DNA of 64,000 bases, taken from assembly GCF_032854445.1 (NCBI RefSeq), contig NC_088300.1, positions 20,503,608 through 20,567,607 of the forward strand. The letters are read 5' to 3'. Shown piece by piece: positions 45,001 through 54,530 of this stretch. The notes below the pieces were generated by a model, which ran no database searches, was not told where the DNA came from, and worked only from the letters and a program-made list of their open reading frames with translations. Position numbers and translations under genes: made by a program. Source of the stretch: Liolophura sinensis. Its lineage: Eukaryota > Mollusca > Polyplacophora > Chitonida > Chitonidae. Numbering within the stretch: the stretch's first letter is position 1; every line of letters starts with the position of its first letter.

Positions 45001-47208
45001 GAACTACAAGATTAATACAAATAGTCTATATCTAGCACCGTAGAGTGTTTTATTTAGTGAGTAAACCCTGATGGTCTATATATTAAAAGAGGGACATACT
45101 TTCTTCATTTTTCGCGTTAGGAATATTTATGCTTGGTCACTGGATTAAACCTGTACTTTTTGCTGAGTTTATCTGATCTTTTTGTTTTATTGATTTATTT
45201 ATTTATTTATTTATTTATTTATTTTGTTTAAGTTAAACAAGCTTTGTGAATGATCATGTCGTCTGTCGTTGACATAAACACTTCAGATTTTTTACGAGGT
45301 GTGAGGATGGGTTCAAGTCAACACCTGTGAAGATAATTGCTGATCATCATCTGCGATGATAGGTTCAGATCGCCACTTGCGAGAATAGGCTCACATCAAC
45401 ACTGAGGATAGGTACATGTTACTGTTTGTAAGGGCAGGTTCAGTTAATCACTTGTGAAGGGTATGTTCAGATTCTTACTTGTGAGGATAGGCTCAGATTA
45501 TCATTTGTTAGGATTGGTTGGCATTATCACTTGTGGGCAGACGTTCAGATTATCATTTGTAAGGATGGGTTGGCATTATCACTTGTGAGCAGACGTCCAG
45601 ATTATCATTTGTAAGGATGGGTTGGCATTATCACTTGTGGGCAGACGTTCAGATTATCATTTGCTAGGATAGGCTGGCATTATCACTTGTGAGCAGACGT
45701 TCAGATTGTCATTTGTAAGGATGGGTTGGCATTATCACTTGTGAGCAGACGTTCAAGTTATCATTTGTAAGGATAGATTGGCATTATCACTTGTGAGCAG
45801 ATGTTCAGATTATCATTTGCTAGGATAGGCTGGCATTATCACTTATGAGCAGACGTTCAGATTATCATTTGTAAGGATGAGTTGGCATTATCACTTATGA
45901 GCAGACGTTCAGATTATCATTTGTAAGGATGAGTTGGCATTATCACTTGTGGGCAGACATTCAGATTATCATTTGTAAGGATAGGTTGGCATTATCACTT
46001 GTGAGCAGACATTCAGATTATCATTTGTAAGGATAGGTTGGCATTATCACTTGTGAGGACAAATTTAGAATATTGTCTGGATAGGCGCAGGGTATCACTT
46101 GAGAGAACATGCTTAGATTACCATGTGTCAGTATAAGTTCAAATTATCACTTGTAAAGATGGTTCAGATGATCACTTGTGGGGATAAGCTCAGAGTACAA
46201 CTTCTGGTGACAAGTTCAGATTACCTCTCAAGAGAATACGTTCGTATTATCACTTGTCATTCAGTTCAGATTATTGCCTGAGGACAAATTTGAATTATCA
46301 CTTGTGAGTATAGGTTCAAATTATCACTTGTAAGGACATGCTCAGATTATCAATTGTGAGGATAGGTTCAGGTTATCAATTGTGAGGATAGGATAAGGCT
46401 ACCACTTGTGAGGATAGGGAAAGATTACCACTTGTTGATATTAGGACAACATTACCACTTGTGAGGATAGGGTAAGATTACCACTTGTGCGGATACGATT
46501 AGGATAAGATAACCACTAGTGATGATAGGATAAGATTACCATTTGTGAGGATAGGGTAAGATTACCACTTGTGAGGATAGGGCAAGATTTATAACATGTG
46601 ATAATAAGGTAAAATTACCACTTGTGAAAATAGGGTAATATTATCAGTTGTGAGGATAGGATATGATTACCCCTTGTGAGGATAGGTTAAGATTGCCACT
46701 TGTGAGGATAGGATAAGATTACCAGTTGTGAGGAGAGGATAAGATTACCAGTTGTGGGGATAGGGTAAGATTACCACTTGTGAGAATACGATAAGATAAC
46801 CAGTTGTGATGATAGGTTCAAATTATCACTTATGAGGGTAGGATAAAATTACCACTTCTGAGGATAGGTTCAAATTATTACTTGTGAGGATAGGTTCAAG
46901 ATAACGCTCTTAACATTTTGAAAGGTTTCGATTATCGTACTGTTAACCGTTACCTGACCAAAGAAGCCCACAAAGAGATCTGAGCGGTCAAGTTCTCGCA
47001 GACATATCTTGATGACCTGGGCGTTGGAGGAGGCCTCCGCAGTGATTCCCCATCTCATGTCAACGGCCACAAACTGTATTCCTTTGGAGTTACAGAGATG
47101 GTGAAGTTGAGGGAAGTATTTCCTGGTCAATTCTTCCCGCTCTCCCTCCATGCCACCAAACGGTGACGAGAAGAAGATCCGACAGGTCCGTGGATCCTTC
47201 AGCCCCAT
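23923..47208 (-). CDS. DUF4062-NACHT-TPR STAND NTPase, nephrocystin-3/TTC41-like, about 26 exons
   Basis: Exons read by eye, all with AG/GT borders: 47208-46954, 44423-44247, 44003-43869, 43602-43564, 42991-42745, 42423-42286, 41822-41590, 40901-40740, 40411-40307, 39680-39613, 39444-39360, 38625-38486, 37935-37873, 35794-35746, 35431-35289, 34922-34763, 34468-34373, 33051-32906, 30842-30734, 30186-30028, 29079-28961, 28180-28036, 26693-26576, 25402-25159, 24686-24461, 24162-23923. The phases close and the total is 3801 nt (1266 aa plus stop). The start ATG has a strong context (AACATGG). Domains: DUF4062-like (1-189), P-loop NTPase (about 285-500), helical region (about 500-765), TPRs (about 766-1130). 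Such proteins are signalling or ciliary scaffolds; the exact role and orthology are unproven. Least certain: the ends of exons 17, 24 and 26. Confidence 0.88.
24811..25023. mobile_element. Short inverted-repeat element (MITE) in intron 24
   Basis: The left end has TTTTAAGAGAAATTCTG...CTGAGTGATGCTAGAAT. The complement of the right end (about 24970-25023) has TTAAATTTAACAGAAATTC...GAGTGATGCTGAAAT. The terminal repeats are about 55 bp and imperfect. A solo end of the same family lies at 54456-54530. Confidence 0.7.
26274..26381 (+). mobile_element. SINE 3' half, diverged
   Basis: Diverged body (TGGATGGGCGTCGGGATCC...GAGTATACGGCGTAAATCACC) with an AAATAAATAAATA tail, in intron 23 and antisense to the gene. 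Confidence 0.7.
27172..27651. mobile_element. Inverted-repeat element with palindromic subterminal motifs
   Basis: About 480 bp in intron 22. Ends ACATTTTCC and GGAAAATGT, with long imperfect inverted repeats (27172-27295 against about 27475-27651). Both arms hold many copies of a GTTTCCACCTGGGTGAAAAC-type dyad. No clear target duplication and no transposase. Confidence 0.7.
27722..27987 (+). mobile_element. tRNA-headed SINE, full length
   Basis: Head with CTCCGTGGCTCAGTTGG, full body and TAAA tail. The flank GACATTA is repeated at 27715-27721 and 27988-27994. It lies in intron 22 of the STAND gene, antisense to it. Confidence 0.9.
28209..28345 (-). mobile_element. SINE 3' half
   Basis: Tail and body only (TTATTCCATTGGTGTTTTACG, ATTCACTTCTGTGACGGC), in intron 21 just upstream of exon 22. 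Confidence 0.75.
30255..30361 (+). mobile_element. SINE 3' half, diverged
   Basis: Contains a diverged body ending ACACCAATCAAATAAATAAATG, in intron 19 close to exon 20. Confidence 0.7.
30508..30693 (-). mobile_element. SINE, most of body and B box, near exon 19
   Basis: Inverted SINE lacking most of the tail and head. It ends about 40 bp from the exon 19 donor (30734). Confidence 0.8.
31276..31627. mobile_element. SINE pair: one plus copy followed by inverted fragment
   Basis: 31276-31516 is a plus-strand copy with a damaged head. From 31518 a minus-strand tail and body fragment follows, ending in another TAAA run. Back-to-back SINE tails of this kind could pair as a hairpin in the intron RNA. 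Confidence 0.75.
33183..34243. mobile_element. Cluster of four or five SINE pieces in intron 17
   Basis: Tail-to-tail fragments at 33183-33275 and 33280-33370, an internally deleted plus copy at 33840-33960, and a nearly complete diverged plus copy at 33978-34243 (B box AATTCAAGTCC, body ATATAAGTGAAATATTCC). Confidence 0.8.
34373..39680 (-). CDS. Exons 10-17: winged-helix and helical linker region
   Basis: Eight small exons encode an all-helical stretch after the NTPase. Exon 12 contains VMCSLALSHQGLTENELIE, the winged-helix segment seen after NACHT domains. Exon 13 has FAFNELRSAVVRKYM. Exon 15 has ELPWLYIEIGD, matching the ELPW motif of this family, and exon 16 has VYQLLELWKQTG. Introns here hold the 100-bp satellite array (35841-37376) and a SINE cluster. 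The end of exon 17 is chosen at 34373 (ATG/GTATGT) because only that donor keeps exon 18 in frame. Confidence 0.8.
35118..35175 (+). mobile_element. SINE 3' fragment
   Basis: Only the CGCCGTCGTATAAGTGAAAT body and an AAATAAATACAT tail, in intron 15. Confidence 0.75.
35841..37376. repeat. Satellite-like array, exact 100-bp unit, 15.4 copies
   Basis: Starts of TGGTTAGGTT fall at 35841, 35941, 36041 and so on to 37341 with no length change in any copy. Each unit holds TATCACGTGTCTGATCAG or the variant TATCAGCTGTCTGATTAG, and a CATATG. Variants at 36341, 36541, 36641 and 37141 are of the second type. It lies in intron 13 of the STAND gene and ends 47 bp from the exon 14 acceptor. Confidence 0.97.
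38940..39045 (+). repeat. Dispersed repeat, copy 2
   Basis: GGTGTCGGTATAATGTGACT...GTGTCATGTCTGGTGTTTTC matches the block at 22718-22800. In intron 11. Confidence 0.55.
39871..39952. repeat. 20-bp tandem repeat, four copies
   Basis: Unit GACACGTCTACAAGTGGTC with small changes; each unit carries GTCGAC. In intron 9. Confidence 0.9.
40008..40290 (-). mobile_element. Diverged tRNA-like SINE
   Basis: Inverted element with a TTGGTTGGTATTTAACGCC tail side and a GGATTCGAACACGCGACC tRNA-like B-box region at about 40133-40150. It seems a different subfamily from the main SINE. Confidence 0.55.
40307..42991 (-). CDS. Exons 5-9: NACHT/STAND NTPase domain
   Basis: Exon 5 holds the region before the P-loop, including LYVGGDNYL. 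Exon 6 carries Walker A GIKGSGKS (residues 292-299) followed by ALLSTWIKAL. Exon 7 has Walker B VIVIDGLN with D395. Exon 8 starts HLFWLPDSLPKGTHLVVSS, the sensor-1-like segment, then TPLLPEDQ. Exon 9 ends NPLFLTIVMEE, the winged-helix entry typical of the family. Key nucleotide-binding residues are present, so the domain is probably active. Exon 5 has two donor-like GAAG/GTAAG sites 51 bp apart in the same phase. Confidence 0.87.
40970..41125. repeat. 50-bp tandem repeat, about three copies
   Basis: ATCATCCAGG occurs at 41011 and 41061 and, changed, at 41111, with GGGCTGTTTCTCAAAAGGGT between. In intron 7 just before exon 8. Confidence 0.9.
42127..42272 (-). mobile_element. 5'-truncated SINE next to the exon 6 donor
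   Basis: Tail and body in the same sense as the gene. The truncated end lies about 13 bp inside intron 6 (donor at 42285-42284). Confidence 0.8.
43564..47208 (-). CDS. Exons 1-4: DUF4062-like N-terminal domain
   Basis: Exon 1 encodes a Rossmann-like opening: RIFFSSPFGGMEGEREEL, then FPQLHHLC and VDMRWGIT. The pattern 'strand-SS, ER at a helix start, VDxRWG' is the DUF4062 signature of NPHP3-, TTC41- and TEP1-type STAND proteins. Exon 2 continues with RYGWHG and SVTELEFLHG, then a strand before CFRDK. Exon 3 adds a charged helical linker ending ATERQ, and exon 4 is only 39 bp. The first four exons are all phase 0. Intron 1 is 2.5 kb and carries a minisatellite. Confidence 0.85.
45290..46900. 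repeat. Degenerate 26-bp minisatellite with 52-bp dimer zone
   Basis: Base unit like TTCAGATTATCACTTGTGAG plus GATAGG. From about 45518 to 46050 it forms 52-bp dimers alternating a TTGGCATTATCACTTGTGAG half and a TTCAGATTATCATTTGTAAG half. From 46080 it is irregular. It fills much of intron 1 and ends about 50 bp from exon 1. Confidence 0.93.
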
Positions 47209-47929
47209 GTTCGCTCATAGGGCAGCAGCCACACCTTAGTCAAACGTGGAGAATAAAGTACTAATCAGTATAGTGTAGACCAGCAGTGGCGCCGATCGCC
47301 TTCACCTGTCATCCACCACGAAGGTCAGGTGTGCACCTTACAAAATGTTCCGTACGCCACCACAAAGGTTAACCATCCATGCGGGTGTATTTAGACGGAG
47401 ATTGAATAACCCTCAGGCATTGAGGTTTCCACACTGATACTCGTGTACGCCTACATGTATATGACTCTCATTTTTCGTCACGCTAGTAGGCCTATACAAT
47501 ATCATACATGACAATCGTTATGCATTAGAGGCGGACGTTGTGAAATACTCTGTGAATGCCCCGATGTGAGGCTCAGCGTGCATGGCGGTTTTGTCCGGGT
47601 TTAGCGGCCTTGTTAAAGCATGCCTTTGACATACACCTATAGAGCCGTTCAGTTCAGGCTTGGATCCATAAATTCTGGACGCTACGCGTTCAGACTAGGT
47701 CATATGCCTTAGCGACATGTAAACAGTTCGGCGCACAGCGCGCTACATGGTTAACTGTGTCCAGAGAAACGTCATCGATCAGGAAAATCAGTGAATACAA
47801 ACTAGCCAGAATTAGGCGACGTTTGTTCGAGTATGAATATATGCATACCACTGTTGGTTGATAAGGAAGCTTAACTTATTTCATACAAAATCCCGCAACT
47901 AATATGGTTTCCGTTGTTTTTGTGCTTTA
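47209..47929. other. Upstream flank of the STAND gene
   Basis: Should hold the 5' UTR and promoter. I see no TATA box in a clear position. An upstream ATG (minus strand, about 47217) opens a short overlapping frame before the start codon. Confidence 0.4.
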
Positions 47930-48160
47930 AATTTATTTATTTATTTAGTTGTTGTTTTACGCCGTACTCAAGAATATTTCACTTATACCACAGCGGCAAG
48001 CATTTTGGTGGGCAAAAACTGGGCATAGCTCGGAGGAAACCCACCACCATCCACAAGTTGCTAGCAGACCTTCACACGTACGGTCGAAGAGGAAACCGGC
48101 ATGAGCTGGACTTGAACTCACAGCGACCGCATTGCATGGTGGGAGGCTCCTAGATGACTG
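47930..48160 (-). mobile_element. SINE, body and B box, head damaged
   Basis: Inverted copy with TTTATTTATTTAGTTG tail, full body and TTGAACTCACAGCGACCGC. Confidence 0.85.
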
Positions 48161-48329
48161 CGATACATATAACAGTGGGATTGCGTGTTTGAGAAGTCAA
48201 GAGGCTTGCCATGTTCATGCACCTGAAAAATTTGTTACGGTTTCTCCCACACGTTGCATGACAAAAAGATTCCCGAGAACAGTGAAAACTTAGATTAATT
48301 AAAATAATACTCGCATGGTTTTAGTTTAG

Positions 48330-48540
48330 TTCTGAGCATTCTGGTGAAATCGGGCAGAGCCCGGGGAAAACCAACGACGTTCTGCAGGTTGTCGTATGGC
48401 AGACATTCCCGCGTAATATGCACCGTTTAGGAAGCATGCCCATAAGCTGAACTCATGGCGATCGATTTGGAGAGATGCTGGTGTGTCATTTTGCTGTGCT
48501 GGCACGCAAATCACTAGACCGGGGAGACCCTCTCTTTATT
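48330..48540 (-). mobile_element. Diverged SINE without tail
   Basis: Inverted body (GGGCAGAGCCCGGGGAAAAC) through to a worn head near 48520. Confidence 0.7.
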
Positions 48541-48744
48541 TATTTGATTCTTATATAATGTCATTAAAATTGCGAATAGGAAAAACGCTTTCCCTGGAAT
48601 AACGTTTCATCGAAGTCTGACTGGTCTCTTTCACCCATGGATAGATCTATCTCCGGCATATAACTTAAGTATTCGTAAAGACTAATCACACTCAAATCCG
48701 GATGTCCAAAATAGACCCTGTCCGTTAATCAGACTTTCATTATT

Positions 48745-49210
48745 ATTAAGCATGCATAAAAATATATAGGCCTACACACAGTTTCAGGAAAATTAATGCA
48801 ATTCTTTAGCAGAAGTTGTATGGACAAAATCTGTGTACATGAAAATCCATTATTGCACTAAACACCTGAACGGGAGAGATTATGAAAATAATTATCCGAT
48901 TGTAAATAAACTTAAGCATGCACAAGTTTTGATTAAGGGAAGATGTATGCTAAATTTCATGGAAATAGGTTTAGTACTTTAGGAAGATTTGAATGGACAA
49001 AATCTGAATACATGGAAAAGTACTATTACCCAAAGCACTAATCGGGGCTAATTATGAAAATAATTCCCCTATCGCCATTTAACTTAAGCATGCACAAGTT
49101 CAGATTATATGGATGTTAAGTTTCATCAAAATTGGGGCAGTGGTTTGGAGGGGAAACGCACGAGCAACGTCGTGTCTACAGACAGATTGACAGAAGACAG
49201 AAATGGTGAT
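48745..49210. repeat. Long tandem repeat, about 170-bp unit, 2.5 copies
   Basis: The block CTTAAGCATGCACAAGTT occurs at 48911 and 49083 (172 bp apart), with an earlier worn copy near 48747. Between them TATGAAAATAATTxxCC and TGGACAAAATCTG blocks also repeat. Confidence 0.75.
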
Positions 49211-51116
49211 TCCAGTATACCCTCTCCTTAACTTCGTTGAGGTGTTATAATAAATAGTAATATGGGATACTGGTATTTGATGGAAGGTAGGCCTTTGTGC
49301 TTCAGCGAATGTCATGCAAGTCCACACAAGAGAAAACCATGGCCCACTAAAGGCCAGCCAAGTCCCAGATAATGATGGAAATAGAGAATCTGCGGTTGCT
49401 AAATTATTCTTATTTTATAAAAGTTATATATATTATGTATCTGTGGTTGATTAAAGATGCATAGATGGCGGTCGTGTGAAGAATGCATATCAGCTAAAAC
49501 AAAATGTTTATGAGACCCTGAGCTCAAATTCAGCTGTCGCTTATTTGACAGGTGGTTTGTCGTGTATATGTCAAGACACTGTGGCTTCCACCAGTTTCTT
49601 CCATTCGAAGAATTACGCACCAACCAAACATCGATAATACACCTTGCGTGGTTATTTTGTTGTTTTCAAGGGAAGTAACTCTTTATATAGGGCTGGAATC
49701 TCTCCCGATAATGACAGGCCTGGGGTATGAAAATTTATGTCCTCTTGGTTCGCAATGCCTTTGCTGTCAGCATACTGATGATTATTCTCTGAGACACTTA
49801 AAATATGTGCATTGTAAACAGCAACAATTCCAAATCAACAAACTCCACTCTTTTAGAACAGGCTAATTAGTTTTTCTAAATCATATATAAACGTTTCTGT
49901 TAAGGCTACGATCTCAGTTTCATGTAGGCCTTCAACCGTGCTTAAAATCTAAAACCTTTTGAACTATGTTTCAAATAACAGGGCTAGAACACAATATGTG
50001 TACATATGTGCATGTTTGTTGTGTATTTTAGGGGACCCGATGGTTAATTCGGATAAACTGACCAATGAGGGTGCTGGTTCGGTACCAGCTCTCGCTGGCT
50101 TCTGCTGGCTATGTATTGTAATTTGTAATATATACTGCAAACACAGATGAACTTTTAAAAAAACATATACCTGTAATGACATTTTAAGTCTTCTGAAGAT
50201 TATAAAAAAAATCATTCATCTCTGTGTGTACATTTGTATAGGAAATGATGTACATTACCTGTTCCATGGTTTTAAACTGATTATAGTATCGCACAAGAGA
50301 AAAACTCTTGAGCACGGCGTTCATATCAATACAAAAATAAATGAATTCCGTGAGATTAATTTATAATTAATTTATTAAATGAATTAATACAACTAACTCT
50401 TTTACGACAGACTTTAGACGTACTTAAGTCAATGTCGCTTAGACAATTACGTAAAGCTGGAGCCCGGAAGATAGACACACTTTCATAGTTACCGGGCAAC
50501 AACAAGGCTGCAAGAGCTGAAATCGAACCTACGCCTTACATTTATCCATATGCGCAACTCAGCGGCTCAGTGGCCTTCATGTACAAAGATAATTAGGAAC
50601 CTTTACAAAATTTTGATTTTACCACACCGTTATTAGCTGGTACATACATCTGAAGCATTGTTCTCTCTGCAGTCATCTCACTACGTGGTTTGGCTGCAGC
50701 TTTAGGTCAGAGGGTTTATCAGTCGTGCCTGCCCGAAAATGGGGCGGTGCTTTTCCGCGGGTTGCTTCATCGACAGGCATGACCGAAGTGAAACATCAAT
50801 GACTACGGTGTGAAGCTCTAATCAGATAAATAATTAAATAATAAACATGACGTACCCGTACTGTTTTAAGAATATGTAGATTTAATTTGTGTGACAACTC
50901 ATAGAAGACTTTGACGTTTTTATTGTCATTATTTTGTACCGGCTACGTTCTCATCTGACAACCTCTCCGTTGAATGATAAGCATGTGCCACATTCGTTGT
51001 CCTATTCACCCAGGTTATGCGGCAGTGCAAGAGAAGATGTGCACAGGCACGTAAAGACCAGTAGTTCTGTCCCCTGTGTTATTGTGTGTTCATTTGGTAA
51101 CGAGGCTATATCTACC
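49211..51116. other. No gene; small repeat fragments
   Basis: I see a worn SINE tail at 50307-50345 (TCTTGAGCACGGCG), a tRNA-like inverted piece near 50515-50575 and possible SINE-like sequence at 50690-50850. No frame carries recognisable protein motifs. Confidence 0.4.
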
Positions 51117-51124
51117 TCACGTCA
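51117..51124 (+). promoter_or_regulatory. CRE/ATF-like site upstream of the bZIP gene
   Basis: TCACGTCA, one base from the palindromic CRE (TGACGTCA), 72 bp before the ATG. ATF3 genes are known to be controlled through ATF/CRE sites, including by their own product. Whether this site is in the promoter or the 5' UTR is unknown. Confidence 0.45.
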
Positions 51125-51195
51125 GCATGCCTGAGGCTCGCGTTTTAAAGCCGTAGACACGCGACCGACCCATATAGTAAACCAGCGGCGTCACG

Positions 51196-52610
51196 ATGGT
51201 AGACACGATTGACAGTCTCAATTTTCTGGCGGAGGTGCGAAGTTGCCAGAGTAATGTTGAGGATGACCGGCTGATGAGTGCGGCAGAGGCTGCCCGGATC
51301 TCCGGCACGTTAACACCTCTGATCAAGGAGGAGCTGTGGTGCGTGATCCAATCCCGGCGGTTATCCCAGGGGTGTGAGGAGCTCGTCATTAATCATCAGA
51401 CAGACTCCCCAAACCATGATGTGCGTATATGCTCTATCCGTTACATAAGAAACAAACATTGTGTATATGAACACGTTCCGGTCGATTTGATAAGAGTACC
51501 CAAATGCCCTTGTTGGTCAAAATACATATGGCATTTTAAAGTCTAAAAGTTTTTAATCCCGTGCTTACACAATGTAATTTCTACATAAATATATAAACTG
51601 ACCTTAACTATGAAAGTTTATCCCTTTTTTTGAGCCTATATACATTACGTATAGGTATATGTGCTGGCTTCTACCGTAATATATTTGTGAACTACCTTCG
51701 ACCTTTACGGCTATTTAAATTTCGAATATTTCTAATAATCAGCAACCTGCGGATGGTCGTGAGTTTCCTCCCGGCTCTGCCCGGTTTCCTCCCACCATAG
51801 TGCTGGCCGCCGTCGTATAAGTAAAATATTCTTGAGTACGGTGTAAAACAACAATCAAATAAATAAATAAATAAATGATCCTTTGTTATAACACTGACGA
51901 CGTATTATATCAGCTATAGCTATCTTTCACATACAGGAAACTCATAGCTGTTGGTACATAGGGGATTTTCCTTGATGTCCTTCCCGTTTGGCTATAGAAA
52001 GTAAAACTTACTTTCCCCTATATAACATATCGAACAATTTCTGATAAATGGTCAGCTTGGTATACATCTGAACCTTTCTCTGCAGATCATAAGCATGTGC
52101 GATCTCAAAAAGCGGTGTTCCCGTATGGAACAGAACAGACGGGCAGCTCGGAAATACCGCCAAAAGAAGAAAGAGGAGGCCCATTTAATTAAACAAGTAG
52201 GTAGTTTTTAATTAATTTATTTATTTGTTTGTTGGTTAACGCCATACTCAAGCAATGGCCAGATTTATCGCCGCAGAAAACCGGACATTTGTCAATTCAC
52301 GTTTATTATAACGTCATTTCAAAACATACATTAGTATCAAAGAACTTATATTCTTTTAACTGGTATTTATAAGCGCTGTTCTCTGTGTTCCTGGTATTTT
52401 ACTTATCCCGTTATTTGTTTCTTTATTAAGGAGACTACACAACTCTTGACTGTCAATGCACGACTGAAAGCTGAACTTGCCGAATTGCAGACCGAAAAGC
52501 AGCACTTACAAAGGATAATTCTTGAACATCTTCGCATCTGTCCACTTGGTCCAAACAAGTCCCAATCTCCACTTGGCTTACAACAGACTTTATGCCCCAC
52601 TCTTTCGTAA
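51196..52610 (+). CDS. ATF3-like bZIP transcription factor, three exons, 171 aa
   Basis: Exons 51196-51420, 52086-52196 and 52431-52610 (stop TAA at 52608), all joined in phase 0 with GT/AG borders. Exon 1 carries LTPLIKEELWCVIQ (39-52), the counterpart of the LTP..KEEL.. AIQ segment of ATF3, with a sumoylation-type IKEE around K44. Exon 2 encodes the basic region with NRRAARKYR (92-100). Exon 3 encodes the zipper with heptad positions I110, L117, L124, L131, L138 and an AELQTEKQHL block very like ATF3, followed by H-R-ICPLG. Length is close to the 181 aa of vertebrate ATF3. It should bind CRE/AP-1 sites as a dimer in the nucleus. JDP2 or FOS relatives are less likely because they lack the KEEL segment. 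The basic region is unusual (see findings). Confidence 0.87.
51741..51875 (+). mobile_element. 5'-truncated SINE in intron 1 of the ATF3-like gene
   Basis: Starts CAACCTGCGGATGGTCGTGA, has the full body and ends in a TAAA run. Confidence 0.85.
52213..52262 (-). mobile_element. SINE tail fragment in intron 2 of the ATF3-like gene
   Basis: TTTATTTATTTGTTTG then GGTTAACGCCATACTCAAG only. Confidence 0.6.
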
Positions 52611-54455
52611 CAGCCAAATACCTGTCATGTTTTTACAGTCTCAAAGAGTCCAAAGGTGCCTGAGTCACAACCAAATGTCCAGAATTGGAAAAGTCGCGGA
52701 CAAGTTTTGAACGTTTACAAAGTTGTCTTTTTGGCGTCTCATAAGCTCATGGTTTACAACAATCCGGAAACTGGCTATAGCTTCTTTATACCTAAATCCG
52801 CTCACTACAACCTGATGGTTGGTTCCCAGAAACTTTACAGCATCAGCAGTCTTTACTTTGAGCCGTTTATCAACATCAACACTGTTTCCAGTGAGATGAC
52901 AATGTATATACAGAGTGGAGGCGGAACCTGCATCATGGCTTTGATACTGCACTGATCCAAAGATCCAAGTCACTTGTACATTCACATATATGAAGAGCAA
53001 CCACCCGCTTCCAGCCTTGCAAAAGAACAGGTTTTGTTTTCTGGAGAGAATCTCGGTCTGATATTACGGTGTGTGAATGTACACAAACGTGTGCAAAAAA
53101 ATAGTTAGAATTATGAAAAATATTGGAATGCACATTCTTACCTACATGTATATGCTGCGTTAATATTATGTAATTGGCGCAAATTCAAAGCTATGTATTC
53201 ATTACAGAATTTCTTATGTGCAAATTATTGCACATTTGTGTGTATTTCTGAATAATCCTCATATATATACATGACTTCTCTGTCCTAAAGATCAAACTTT
53301 ATTCAACCATTGTCACCAGCATCTGGATCTAGGCCTACACTTCAAAGTCAGCTATCATTAAGATAATATGATTTAACAGATGAAAATACAAAAATATATA
53401 GCCTTATATATAAAGCATGATTTCAGTGGATTTTGGAGTTGTGTTTTATGCTATATGTACACGGTGCATGTGTTCTGTCCTTTGTACGCTGTGAGTAACA
53501 GGCTATAGGCCTACTTGTGTATCAGACAGTGGCATTTGCGTAACCTACATATCTGTAGTAGGCCTACTCTCGAACCAGAGCTGTCAGCAAAGCTAAGCCT
53601 GTTGTAACATGTCTGTGCTTTGGGCTATTTTTAAAACTGTGTCATGTAGCTCATACGTGTGCCACGGTGTGTACACTGATAGTGGACTGCCTGAATGTCA
53701 CAACAAAAGCTATGACAGCCTGAGTCTTTCTATGGCTAAATATGTGATCTGAAACTCCCTTAGTTCTATATTCGAGGTAAATATAGCGTATACAGGCCCG
53801 GAAACCACACTGAGAGAGGCATCTGCATGTGATATTCTTGTAAACCGCGAGCAAACACCACAATTGTCTTCCTTGACAATATTTACGTTGTTCAAACCAA
53901 AATGTGCATATGTAACCTACAGAAACGGCAATATCTAATAACTGTAGTAATGTTCACAGCATCTTTAAACACACTAAAGTGACAGGAAATACAAACCGCG
54001 ATAGGAAAGGCGTGACGAACTAAGCCAAATGTAGTATGATGACTGATATATTTGTCCCCGGTCGATCAGTCCACCAGGTAAACATGATAATTATGATCCA
54101 TGTTAAATTTCTTGGCAACTCGGACAATGAGTATGTCCATGCATGCTGACGTACATTTCCACTGTCTTGACATGGGTACTGCACAAGTGTGAAAGTGACT
54201 ACAGTCGAAATTACAAAGAAGATTTTAAACTGTAAGAAAAAAGAAACTTAAATTAGATCATTTCACTGCTAACATGAACAATAGTGTGCGTAAATATGAG
54301 TAAACTATAAATATATAAATATTCAAAATTCATTATTATGAGACACTGACCGGATACACAAAACCGCAACAAAAAAAATTTCAGGTTTCTGCTTTCATGC
54401 AGCTGTTTTTGTGTACTATTTATAAGTGATCTGAGCACACACATACTCGGAAAAA
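52611..54455. other. Probable 3' UTR then intergenic sequence
   Basis: Downstream of the ATF3-like stop the sequence is AT-rich and open frames lack known motifs. I did not find a canonical AATAAA close by. Three copies of the palindrome TAGGCCTA lie at 53330, 53516 and 53559. Confidence 0.4.
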
Positions 54456-54530
54456 AATATTCTGTTAAATTTAACAGAAAGTCTGAGTGATGCTAGAATG
54501 CATTCTGTTATCTTAGAAGACTGTTTTATC
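54456..54530. mobile_element. Solo end of the MITE family seen at 24811
   Basis: ATTCTGTTAAATTTAACAG then GTCTGAGTGATGCTAGAATG, the same terminal block as at 24811-25023. A second end was not found here. Confidence 0.6.

Noticed and set aside
52656-53000. Open frames on both strands downstream of the ATF3-like stop
   Set aside because: About 100 codons each, no motif, in likely 3' UTR; no splice or homology support.
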